Of a stretch of 6,280 nt of DNA, positions 1-4,109 are shown piece after piece. The first letter of the stretch is position 1. The number at the start of each line of letters is the position of its first letter. The position numbers were made by a program, and so were the translations under genes. The stretch is from Clostridia bacterium (lineage in GTDB: Bacteria; Bacillota; Clostridia; Christensenellales; UBA3700). The notes under the pieces were generated by a model. The model did not search any database. It worked only from the letters and a program-made list of their open reading frames with translations, and was not told the DNA's origin. Location of the stretch: positions 1 through 6,280 of the forward strand of contig JAIEEW010000164.1 in the NCBI GenBank assembly GCA_029067255.1, in the 5' to 3' direction.

Positions 1-10
1 GATATAATCA

Positions 11-38
11 TTGACAACTGATAATCTGCAAATATACT
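11..38 (+). promoter_or_regulatory. Candidate sigma-A promoter of dnaJ
   Basis: TTGACA (11-16) is a perfect -35 box. A 16-bp spacer separates it from TATACT (33-38), one mismatch from the -10 consensus. Transcription would begin near 45, giving a leader of about 60 nt that contains the hairpin at 53-82. A second TATAAT lies at 3-8, but its -35 region would be outside the window. No CIRCE (HrcA) operator is visible, although an operator upstream of position 1 cannot be excluded. Confidence 0.6.
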
Positions 39-52
39 AAAAAACTGATTTA

Positions 53-82
53 TTACCGTTAGTCCGTAAGGGCTAGCGGTAA
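53..82 (+). promoter_or_regulatory. Stem-loop in the dnaJ 5' UTR, GTAA tetraloop
   Basis: Bases 53-65 pair with 70-82 over 13 continuous pairs, two of them G-U wobbles, around the loop GTAA, a GNRA-type tetraloop. No T-run follows, so it does not look like an intrinsic terminator. It lies about 14 nt upstream of the ribosome binding site and does not cover it, which argues against a simple RNA thermometer. The wobble pairs favour an RNA rather than a DNA function. A 5' mRNA-stabilising or processing element is the likeliest reading; this is inference. Confidence 0.5.
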
Positions 83-105
83 AAGCAGGTTTAGCAAAGG
101 AATTT

Positions 106-1239
106 ATGGCAAAGAATTATTATGAAATTTTGGGCGTGCCGAAGACGGCAAGCGATGACGAAATAAAAAAAGCATACCGCAAGAAAGTAGTTGCATATCA
201 CCCGGATAAGTTTGCGGGAGCGTCTGAAAAAGAAAAGAAAGACGCCGAAGCGAAATGTAAGGAAATCAACCACGCTTACGAAGTGTTGAGCAACAAGGAA
301 AAACGCGCCAACTACGATCAGTTCGGCAACGAAGACGGACCTCAGGGCTTCGGCGGCGGCGCAGGCGGAGAAAGCGCGGGCTTCGGCGGATTTGAAGATA
401 TACTGTCTTCATTCTTCGGCGGAAGTTTCGGCGGAAAGAAAAATCCCAACGCTCCGCGTCAGGGAGAAGATATTCACGTCAAAGTCAATCTCACATTCGA
501 AGAAGCCTATGCGGGCGCGAGCAAGGTTTTGAGACTCAACCGCGAAGAAGTGTGCGCTACCTGCGGCGGAAGCGGCGCGAAAGACGCGCAGGCTGTCAAG
601 ACCTGCCCGTACTGTCGCGGAACCGGCGTAGTTCAGAAGACGCAGCAATCTATATTCGGACAGCAAGTAGTACAGGCTGTATGTACTAATTGCGGCGGAA
701 AAGGCAAAATCGTCGAAGAAAAATGTACGTCTTGCCGTGGAAACGGATATTCACGTAAGGAAGCGAACGTCAAAATCAACGTTCCTGCCGGCGTGGATAA
801 CGGCGTAACAATGACCGTCCGCAACGAAGGACATTGCGGTAGAAACGGCGGCGCGAGAGGTAATCTTGTAATAGCGGTCGGCGTAACCCCCAGCGCGAAA
901 TTCAGACGCGTGGGCAACGACTTGTACTTTGACTTGTCAATAGGCTTCTACGACGCGGCTTGCGGAAGCGAGATTCTTATCGAAACGATGAAAGGCGAAG
1001 CGAAATGTAAGATCCCTGAAAGCACGCAATCGGGTACGAAGATAAGACTCAAAGGTTACGGTATGAAAGTCTTGCAAAAGGATCTTTACGGAGATTTGTA
1101 CGTTATCGTAAAAGTGGAAACGCCTAAGAATTTGAGCAACAAACAAATGAAACTTCTCAAAGAATTTGAAGACAGTCTTTCCGACAGTCAGTACCCGCAA
1201 ATCAAAAAGACTAAAAAAACGGGGAGATTCGGCAAGTGA
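106..1239 (+). CDS. dnaJ: Chaperone protein DnaJ (Hsp40, type I)
   Basis: Cytosolic co-chaperone that binds unfolded proteins and stimulates the DnaK ATPase. The 377 residues match the usual length (E. coli about 376). The J domain covers residues 5-74, with the DnaK-activating HPD at 32-34. A Gly/Phe-rich linker follows (about 75-112). The zinc domain has all four CxxCxGxG motifs, beginning at C150, C167, C193 and C207. The C-terminal substrate-binding and dimerisation domain covers about 216-355, including the conserved stretch around 300-335 (KIPESTQSGTKIRLKGYG). The start is set by the typical MAKNYYEILG N-terminus and by AAAGGA at 96-101. It has its own likely promoter and hairpin leader and ends before the terminator at 1369-1406. 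dnaK and grpE are not in the window. The frame stays open for 40 codons after the TGA. All key residues are present, so the protein should be functional. Confidence 0.98.
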   Translation: MAKNYYEILGVPKTASDDEIKKAYRKKVVAYHPDKFAGASEKEKKDAEAKCKEINHAYEVLSNKEKRANYDQFGNEDGPQGFGGGAGGESAGFGGFEDILSSFFGGSFGGKKNPNAPRQGEDIHVKVNLTFEEAYAGASKVLRLNREEVCATCGGSGAKDAQAVKTCPYCRGTGVVQKTQQSIFGQQVVQAVCTNCGGKGKIVEEKCTSCRGNGYSRKEANVKINVPAGVDNGVTMTVRNEGHCGRNGGARGNLVIAVGVTPSAKFRRVGNDLYFDLSIGFYDAACGSEILIETMKGEAKCKIPESTQSGTKIRLKGYGMKVLQKDLYGDLYVIVKVETPKNLSNKQMKLLKEFEDSLSDSQYPQIKKTKKTGRFGK

Positions 1240-1251
1240 AGGGACCTTCCG

Positions 1252-1362
1252 CTGGTAAATAAAATACTGCGGAAATTCAAAAAGAATTCTGACGGGGAAA
1301 ACTCTCCGAAAGAAGAAAAAGCCGAAAATAAAGACAATAACAAGAAAGACAAAAAAGATTGA
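1252..1362 (+). CDS. Doubtful Lys-rich micro-ORF after dnaJ (36 codons, CTG start)
   Basis: The 36 codons from CTG 1252 to the TGA at 1360-1362 would encode a peptide beginning MVNKILRKFKKNSDG and ending KKDKKD: a short amphipathic start and a highly charged Lys/Glu/Asp/Asn tail. AAGGGA (1239-1244) lies 7 nt before the CTG, a good ribosome-binding distance, but CTG is a rare start. It is in the same frame as dnaJ, so a TGA readthrough tail on DnaJ is the other way it could be made. A GTG at 1236 overlaps the dnaJ stop but gives only eight codons. A-rich DNA with few T's avoids stops easily, so the open frame may be chance. No family recognised. Confidence 0.2.
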   Translation: MVNKILRKFKKNSDGENSPKEEKAENKDNNKKDKKD

Positions 1363-1368
1363 GTACAT

Positions 1369-1406
1369 AAAGAAAAACGCCCGATAATTTCGCGGCGTTT
1401 TTCTTT
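1369..1406. terminator. Bidirectional intrinsic terminator between dnaJ and the Cys-rich gene
   Basis: Bases 1369-1381 (AAAGAAAAACGCC) pair perfectly with 1394-1406 (GGCGTTTTTCTTT): 13 bp around a 12-nt loop. The arms are A-rich on the left and T-rich on the right, so the transcript ends in a U-tract on either strand. It lies between the stops of two convergent units, dnaJ on plus and the Cys-rich gene on minus (stop at 1424), and would end both. Confidence 0.88.
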
Positions 1407-1423
1407 TTGCAAACGGTTTTGGA

Positions 1424-1675
1424 CTAAGCGATGGTGTTGTTGTTCGTATTAAGTCCGTTGAGAAACGCCAACAGCAAACAGAGCATGCCGGCATTGCCGA
1501 AAGTTCCGTTGTTGTTATTGCAACCGCAACCGTTGCCGCATGAATTGCAGCCGCAATTATTGCATCCGTCGCAATTGCAGTTGTTGCAACCGCAACCGCA
1601 ATTATTGCATCGCGAATTGTTGTTATAACTCAGTAAAGCGACTAAAAGCAAAAGACTCGTACAGTTGTTGTTCAT
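1424..1675 (-). CDS. Small Cys/Asn-rich protein (metallothionein-like or spore-coat-like), 83 aa
   Basis: No family recognised with confidence. The 83 residues contain 14 cysteines. Residues 1-20 form a short hydrophobic segment (SLLLLVALLSY) flanked by Asn. Residues 23-52 are a dense Cys/Asn/Gly block of CxxC and CxC spacings, built of two roughly 15-residue repeats that both begin CNNCGC (C23 and C38). An NNNNG linker follows, then a second hydrophobic segment (MLCLLLAFLNGL, 64-75) and an Asn-rich tail. The start is the ATG at 1675 because AAGGAGG lies 5 nt upstream; the same frame is open farther upstream but without such a site. It is divergent from an SmtB-type repressor. The CxxC/CxC pattern suggests metal binding or disulfide cross-linking. 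The hydrophobic ends are unlike classical metallothioneins and recall small Cys-rich coat or envelope proteins of clostridia. Function is unproven. Confidence 0.8.
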   Translation of the reverse strand: MNNNCTSLLLLVALLSYNNNSRCNNCGCGCNNCNCDGCNNCGCNSCGNGCGCNNNNGTFGNAGMLCLLLAFLNGLNTNNNTIA

Positions 1676-1680
1676 ATAAA

Positions 1681-1687
1681 CCTCCTT
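1681..1687 (-). promoter_or_regulatory. Strong Shine-Dalgarno site that sets the Cys-rich gene's start
   Basis: On the minus strand AAGGAGG is a near-perfect anti-16S match, 5 nt before the ATG at 1675. It is the strongest ribosome binding site in the window. It fixes the start of the 83-residue protein and excludes the longer 136-codon frame that begins at 1834 inside the regulator gene. Confidence 0.9.
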
Positions 1688-1688
1688 A

Positions 1689-1716
1689 TTGTCAAAAAGC
1701 CCTATCGATTTACAAT
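1689..1716 (+). promoter_or_regulatory. Candidate sigma-A promoter of the ArsR-family gene
   Basis: TTGTCA (1689-1694), a 16-bp spacer and TACAAT (1711-1716) each differ by one base from consensus. The start would be near 1723, giving a leader of about 50 nt. Its -10 shares bases with the -10 of the opposing promoter for the Cys-rich gene, so the two promoters face each other over the same DNA. An alternative -10, TATAAT at 1747-1752, lacks a -35 at proper spacing. Confidence 0.45.
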
Positions 1717-1729
1717 ATGTTTGAAAATC
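1707..1729. promoter_or_regulatory. Candidate operator: 23-bp dyad over both divergent -10 elements
   Basis: The arm GATTTaCAA (1707-1715) and the arm TTGaAAATC (1721-1729) are inverted copies matching at 8 of 9 positions, separated by TATGT. The dyad covers the -10 of the plus-strand promoter and the -10 of the minus-strand promoter, so a bound repressor would silence both genes. ArsR-family dimers bind dyads of this size, and the neighbouring ArsR-type gene is the obvious candidate. The half-site differs from the TGAA/TTCA type of SmtB and CzrA operators. Confidence 0.45.
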
Positions 1730-1739
1730 CGAAAATGTG
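1711..1739 (-). promoter_or_regulatory. Sigma-K-like promoter (or weak sigma-A promoter) of the Cys-rich gene
   Basis: Read on the minus strand, CAC (1739-1737), 17 bp, then CATATTGTA (1719-1711) matches the B. subtilis sigma-K consensus (mAC, 17 bp, CATAnnnTA) at every defined base. Transcription would start near 1704, about 29 nt before the ATG. The same bases can be read as a sigma-A promoter, TTCACA (1741-1736), 18 bp, TATTGT (1717-1712), with a poorer -10. Whether this organism sporulates cannot be told from the window. Confidence 0.45.
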
Positions 1740-1753
1740 AATAATGTATAATG

Positions 1754-1773
1754 TACGAAAGGAGAAATTCGTA
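1754..1773 (+). promoter_or_regulatory. Dyad/hairpin enclosing the regulator gene's ribosome binding site
   Basis: TACGAA (1754-1759) and TTCGTA (1768-1773) are perfect inverted copies separated by 8 nt. In RNA the stem could extend by two G-U pairs into the ATG, putting the GGAG of the Shine-Dalgarno site in the loop and the start codon in the stem. It could instead be a second DNA operator half. A six-pair stem is weak, so confidence is limited. Confidence 0.3.
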
Positions 1774-2105
1774 TGTTGTGTCTTACCGTAAACGAAGAAC
1801 AGGAAAAATTTGTGCGCGACTGTCTTCCCCCCAACGGAATTCTCAGAAGCGCGGCGGATTACTTTTTTATATTCGCCGATTCGACAAGATTGAAGATACT
1901 TTGCGCGCTTTGTTCGCTGGAACTTTGCGTAGGGGATTTAAGTTATATCCTAAATCTCAATCAGACTACGATTTCGCATCAATTGAAGATTCTGAGAGAC
2001 AATCAGATAGTAGGCTGTCGACGTTACGGCAAAATAGTTTTTTACAGAATCGTCAACCCAAACGTTGAAAAGACTTTGACGCTGGGCGTGGAAAACGCAG
2101 TTTAG
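1773..2105 (+). CDS. ArsR/SmtB-family metal-responsive transcriptional repressor
   Basis: Winged-helix dimeric repressor of 110 residues. The core at about 30-95 includes FADSTRLKIL (34-43), ELCVGDL (50-56) and the recognition helix region TTISHQLKILRDNQIV (65-80), then a beta-wing (about 82-92, CRRYGKIVFYRI). ELCVGDL is identical to the helix-3 motif of Synechococcus SmtB as I recall it, giving C52 and D55. C17 and C3 near the N-terminus could complete an alpha3N-type thiolate site. The alpha5 zinc ligands of SmtB (Asp, His, His, Glu) align with N95, N97, N108 and a missing position, so that site appears lost. The family represses until metal binds. The start is supported by AAAGGAG (1758-1764), 8 nt upstream. 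It is divergent from the Cys-rich gene, with candidate operators between them. The effector metal is not established. Confidence 0.9.
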   Translation: MLCLTVNEEQEKFVRDCLPPNGILRSAADYFFIFADSTRLKILCALCSLELCVGDLSYILNLNQTTISHQLKILRDNQIVGCRRYGKIVFYRIVNPNVEKTLTLGVENAV

Positions 2106-2140
2106 TAAATTTTGTAAAGTTGGCGATACGCATATTTGAC

Positions 2141-2169
2141 TTGTGGAAATCACTCGCAAGTGTTATAAT
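2141..2169 (+). promoter_or_regulatory. Extended -10 promoter of uvrC
   Basis: TATAAT (2164-2169) is a perfect -10, preceded by TG one base away (TGTTATAAT, 2161-2169), which is an extended -10. The -35 is TTGTGG (2141-2146) at 17 bp. A better-looking TTGACT at 2136-2141 is too distant (22 bp). Transcription would begin near 2176, leaving a leader of about 44 nt. Confidence 0.7.
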
Positions 2170-2180
2170 ATAAAAAACGA

Positions 2181-2196
2181 TTTGCGACGGCGCAAA
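2181..2196 (+). promoter_or_regulatory. Small stem-loop at the 5' end of the uvrC leader
   Basis: TTTGCG (2181-2186) pairs with CGCAAA (2191-2196) around the loop ACGG. It would lie within a few bases of the predicted transcript start. There is no T-run, so it is not a terminator. It may stabilise the leader. No clear Shine-Dalgarno site follows before the ATG at 2220. Confidence 0.3.
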
Positions 2197-2219
2197 AATA
2201 AAGTACAAGTATATAAACG

Positions 2220-2939
2220 ATGGATAAAATAAAGGAAAAACTAAAAGACTTGCCACTTCAAAGCGGCGTCTATATAATGAAATCTCAAAGTGGGCAGATA
2301 CTTTACGTCGGAAAGGCAAGGTGTCTTAAAAAGCGCGTGAGTCAGTATTTTTCAAATTCCGCCAATAAAACAGAAAAAACAATCAGACTTGTTTCTCATA
2401 TTGCCGATTTCGAATATATAATTACGGCAAACGAAATCGAAGCGTTGGTGCTTGAAAATAATCTTATTAAAAAGCACAAGCCGCCTTACAATATAATGCT
2501 TAAAGACGACAAGTCTTATCCGTTTGTCAAAATAAATCTCAAACAGGATTTTCCGCGCGTGGAAGTAGTGCGAAAACTCAAAAACGACGGCGCGAAATAT
2601 TTCGGACCGTATATGCAGGGCATTACGAGTAAAGATATTCTCGAACTTGTCGAAAGCGCGTTTTGTTTGAGATCTTGCAGCCACGATTTTTCCAGACTGC
2701 CCAAAAGCCACAGACCTTGTCTTAATTATCACATAAAAAGATGTTTAGCGCTTGCGCTGGAAAGTGTTCGAAAGAAGAATACGCCAAACAGATTGAAGGA
2801 GTCGTGTCCTTTCTTTCCGGCAACGATAAAAAAGTACATTCGCTTTTGCAAGACAAAATGCAGACGGCGGCGGATAACGAAGATTTTGAACTTGCGATAT
2901 TTTATCGTCGAAAACTTGAAGTTCTTGACAAACTCGTAA
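2220..2939 (+). CDS. uvrC: UvrC N-terminal fragment (GIY-YIG nuclease and start of Cys cluster)
   Basis: The frame opens at the ATG at 2220 with MDKIKEKLKDLPLQSGVYIMK, a typical UvrC start. The GIY-YIG domain, which makes the 3' incision, covers about residues 10-95. By alignment from memory with T. maritima UvrC the active-site residues are Y18, Y29, K32, R39, E79 and N91. KDDKSYP follows at 95-101, and FGPY at 128-131. Cysteines C153, C167 and C175 match three of the four iron-sulfur ligands. Only residues 1-177 are UvrC; the 62 residues after position 2750 are out-of-frame translation with no family resemblance. As it stands the product would lack the UvrB-binding, RNase H-like and HhH domains, so it could not complete dual incision. 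Confidence 0.8.
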   Translation: MDKIKEKLKDLPLQSGVYIMKSQSGQILYVGKARCLKKRVSQYFSNSANKTEKTIRLVSHIADFEYIITANEIEALVLENNLIKKHKPPYNIMLKDDKSYPFVKINLKQDFPRVEVVRKLKNDGAKYFGPYMQGITSKDILELVESAFCLRSCSHDFSRLPKSHRPCLNYHIKRCLALALESVRKKNTPNRLKESCPFFPATIKKYIRFCKTKCRRRRITKILNLRYFIVENLKFLTNS

Positions 2940-4048
2940 GAAGACAGGTTACCGCTTTGCCAAAAGATTTTGATTTGGATATTTTTGCGGTTGCGTCCAA
3001 CGGACTCAATACCGTCGTAAGCGTACTTTTTGTCAGGGGCGGAAAACTCGTGGGCTCGGACAAGCAGACGGTAAACGATTTGGCTTTGAACGATTCGATC
3101 ACTCTTTCCAACTTTATTCTCGCTTACTACGATAAAGTCAATTATATTGCTGATGAAATCGTCGTGGCAAGCGCGGTCGACGAGAGCGAGTTGCTCGGCG
3201 AATATTTATCTCAGAAAAAAGGAACGAAAGTCAATGTCATCCTTCCGCATCAAGGCGTAAGAAGACAACTTGCCGATATGGCGCTTAGCAACGCTACGGA
3301 TTATTTGGAAAAATCGCTTTCTCTGAAGGAACGCGAAGATAACATGACGCTAGGAGCGATAATGCAGTTGCAAGAATATCTCAAACTTCCAAAACTGCCT
3401 ATTAGAATGGAATGTTACGACATTTCTCACGTTCAAGGCACAGATAAAGTAGCGTCTATGGTAGTGTTTAGAAACGGCGCTCCCGATAAGGCGCATTACA
3501 GAAAATTCAAGATGAAGTACGCGCTAGGCAACGACGACTTCGCCGGTTTGCAAGAAGCGCTTACAAGACGGTTGGACGAACTTTCAAAAAGGGAAGACGA
3601 GAGTTTCGGCTCGTTGCCCGATCTGCTTGTAATAGACGGCGGTAAAGGTCAGTTGAGCAGCGTAGTAGAGATATTGCAAAGCAAAGGCTACGATTCAATA
3701 TCAGTGATAGGTCTTGCGAAGCGTGAAGAAGAAGTATTTTTACCGTTTCAATCTCAACCCGTAATTTTGCCGCGTAACAGTTACGCGCTAAAAGTGTTGC
3801 AGAGAATACGAGACGAAGCGCACAGATTTGCGATAACTTTCCATAGGGAACTCAGACAGAAAAGGCAGACTCACAGTAAATTGCTGGCTATTGACGGAGT
3901 GGGAGAGAAGAGAGTTAAGTTACTTTTTGATACTTTCAAGAATATAGAGAATATAAAAAACGCTACGGTCGAAGATCTTTTACTGGCTAAAGGTATGGAC
4001 AGACGCACGGCGGAAAATATCTTCGCTCATTTTCACGGCGACGAATGA
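2741..4048 (+). CDS. uvrC: UvrC C-terminal fragment (UVR, RNase H-like nuclease, HhH)
   Basis: Counting from the first ATG in this frame (2741), the UvrB-binding UVR motif lies at about 33-66 (the DNEDFELAIFYRRKLEVL region). The RNase H-like domain that makes the 5' incision covers about 218-375. Its DDH triad is D227 (ECYDISHVQGTD), D299 (LVIDGGKGQ) and H361 (RDEAHRFA). The helix-hairpin-helix DNA-binding region spans about 380-430 (AIDGVGEKR, KGMDRRTAENI). All catalytic residues are intact. The ATG at 2741 is probably not a real start: it has no ribosome binding site and lies inside the conserved cysteine segment. True UvrC homology begins at the TGC at 2753. The frame ends at the TGA at 4046-4048, 61 bp before the HAD gene. 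Confidence 0.8.
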   Translation: MFSACAGKCSKEEYAKQIEGVVSFLSGNDKKVHSLLQDKMQTAADNEDFELAIFYRRKLEVLDKLVRRQVTALPKDFDLDIFAVASNGLNTVVSVLFVRGGKLVGSDKQTVNDLALNDSITLSNFILAYYDKVNYIADEIVVASAVDESELLGEYLSQKKGTKVNVILPHQGVRRQLADMALSNATDYLEKSLSLKEREDNMTLGAIMQLQEYLKLPKLPIRMECYDISHVQGTDKVASMVVFRNGAPDKAHYRKFKMKYALGNDDFAGLQEALTRRLDELSKREDESFGSLPDLLVIDGGKGQLSSVVEILQSKGYDSISVIGLAKREEEVFLPFQSQPVILPRNSYALKVLQRIRDEAHRFAITFHRELRQKRQTHSKLLAIDGVGEKRVKLLFDTFKNIENIKNATVEDLLLAKGMDRRTAENIFAHFHGDE

Positions 4049-4068
4049 AAATCAACGTATATAAGGAA

Positions 4069-4096
4069 AATAACTTTACTTTTAGACAAAGTTATT
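4069..4096 (+). repeat. AT-rich inverted repeat between uvrC and the HAD gene
   Basis: AATAACTTT (4069-4077) and AAAGTTATT (4088-4096) are perfect 9-bp inverted copies around a 10-nt loop. No T-run follows on the plus strand, so termination is unlikely. It ends 13 nt before the HAD start codon and could be a processing site or an operator. A poor promoter (TTTACT 4075-4080, 17 bp, TAAGAT 4098-4103) overlaps it; it would give an almost leaderless HAD transcript, consistent with the missing Shine-Dalgarno site. Confidence 0.35.
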
Positions 4097-4109
4097 ATAA
4101 GATAAAAAT

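Larger units (their letters stand above)
2220..4048 (+). pseudogene. uvrC: uvrC, excinuclease ABC subunit C, interrupted by an apparent 1-base deletion
   Basis: UvrC makes both incisions around a DNA lesion marked by UvrA-UvrB in nucleotide excision repair. All of the protein is present, but the N-terminal 177 codons and the C-terminal 431 codons lie in different frames. The junction reads TGT TTA GCG CT TGC GCT, where the family has R-C-x-x-P-C; adding one C to make CCT restores RCLAPCAGKC and a protein of about 609 residues, a normal UvrC length. The break lies between the third (C175) and fourth (C179, restored) cysteines, which by comparison with E. coli UvrC (C154, C166, C174, C178) bind a 4Fe-4S cluster. 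The rest of both frames is well conserved, so the change is recent, a sequencing or assembly error, or an unrecognised frameshift. No slippery heptamer is visible at the site. Confidence 0.85.

Noticed and set aside
1..105. CIRCE (HrcA) element upstream of dnaJ
   Set aside because: The 53-82 dyad has a 4-nt loop and does not contain the TTAGCACTC / GAGTGCTAA arms.
1237..1239. TGA read as an amino acid (alternative genetic code) because the dnaJ frame continues
   Set aside because: Trp residues use TGG, TGA ends the UvrC frame and the 58-residue ORF at sensible places, and DnaJ is already full length at the TGA.
1369..1406. Terminator hairpin as part of a mobile element end
   Set aside because: It fits an ordinary bidirectional terminator between convergent genes, with no target duplication or transposase nearby.
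1431..1628. Plus-strand Leu/Gln/Pro-rich frame opposite the Cys-rich gene
   Set aside because: It is the low-complexity complement of Cys/Asn codons, with no ribosome binding site, downstream of the dnaJ terminator.
1424..1834. 136-codon reverse reading frame containing the Cys-rich protein
   Set aside because: The upstream part runs antisense through the promoters and the start of the ArsR-family gene, and the AAGGAGG site 5 nt before the ATG at 1675 sets a shorter product.
1751..2068. 105-codon plus frame overlapping the ArsR-family gene
   Set aside because: It is an Arg/Ser-rich out-of-frame translation; the other frame is a clear winged-helix repressor with a well-placed ribosome binding site.
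2741..2743. Internal ATG as a true separate start of the UvrC C-terminal half
   Set aside because: There is no Shine-Dalgarno site, and the first four residues replace the conserved RCLAPC segment; the homology continues from the upstream frame, so a deletion is the simpler explanation.
2733..2755. Programmed -1 frameshift in uvrC
   Set aside because: A run of A's (ATAAAAAGA) is near, but no X XXY YYZ heptamer is in the right frame and no stimulatory hairpin is evident, and UvrC is not known to need frameshifting. It remains only as an alternative.
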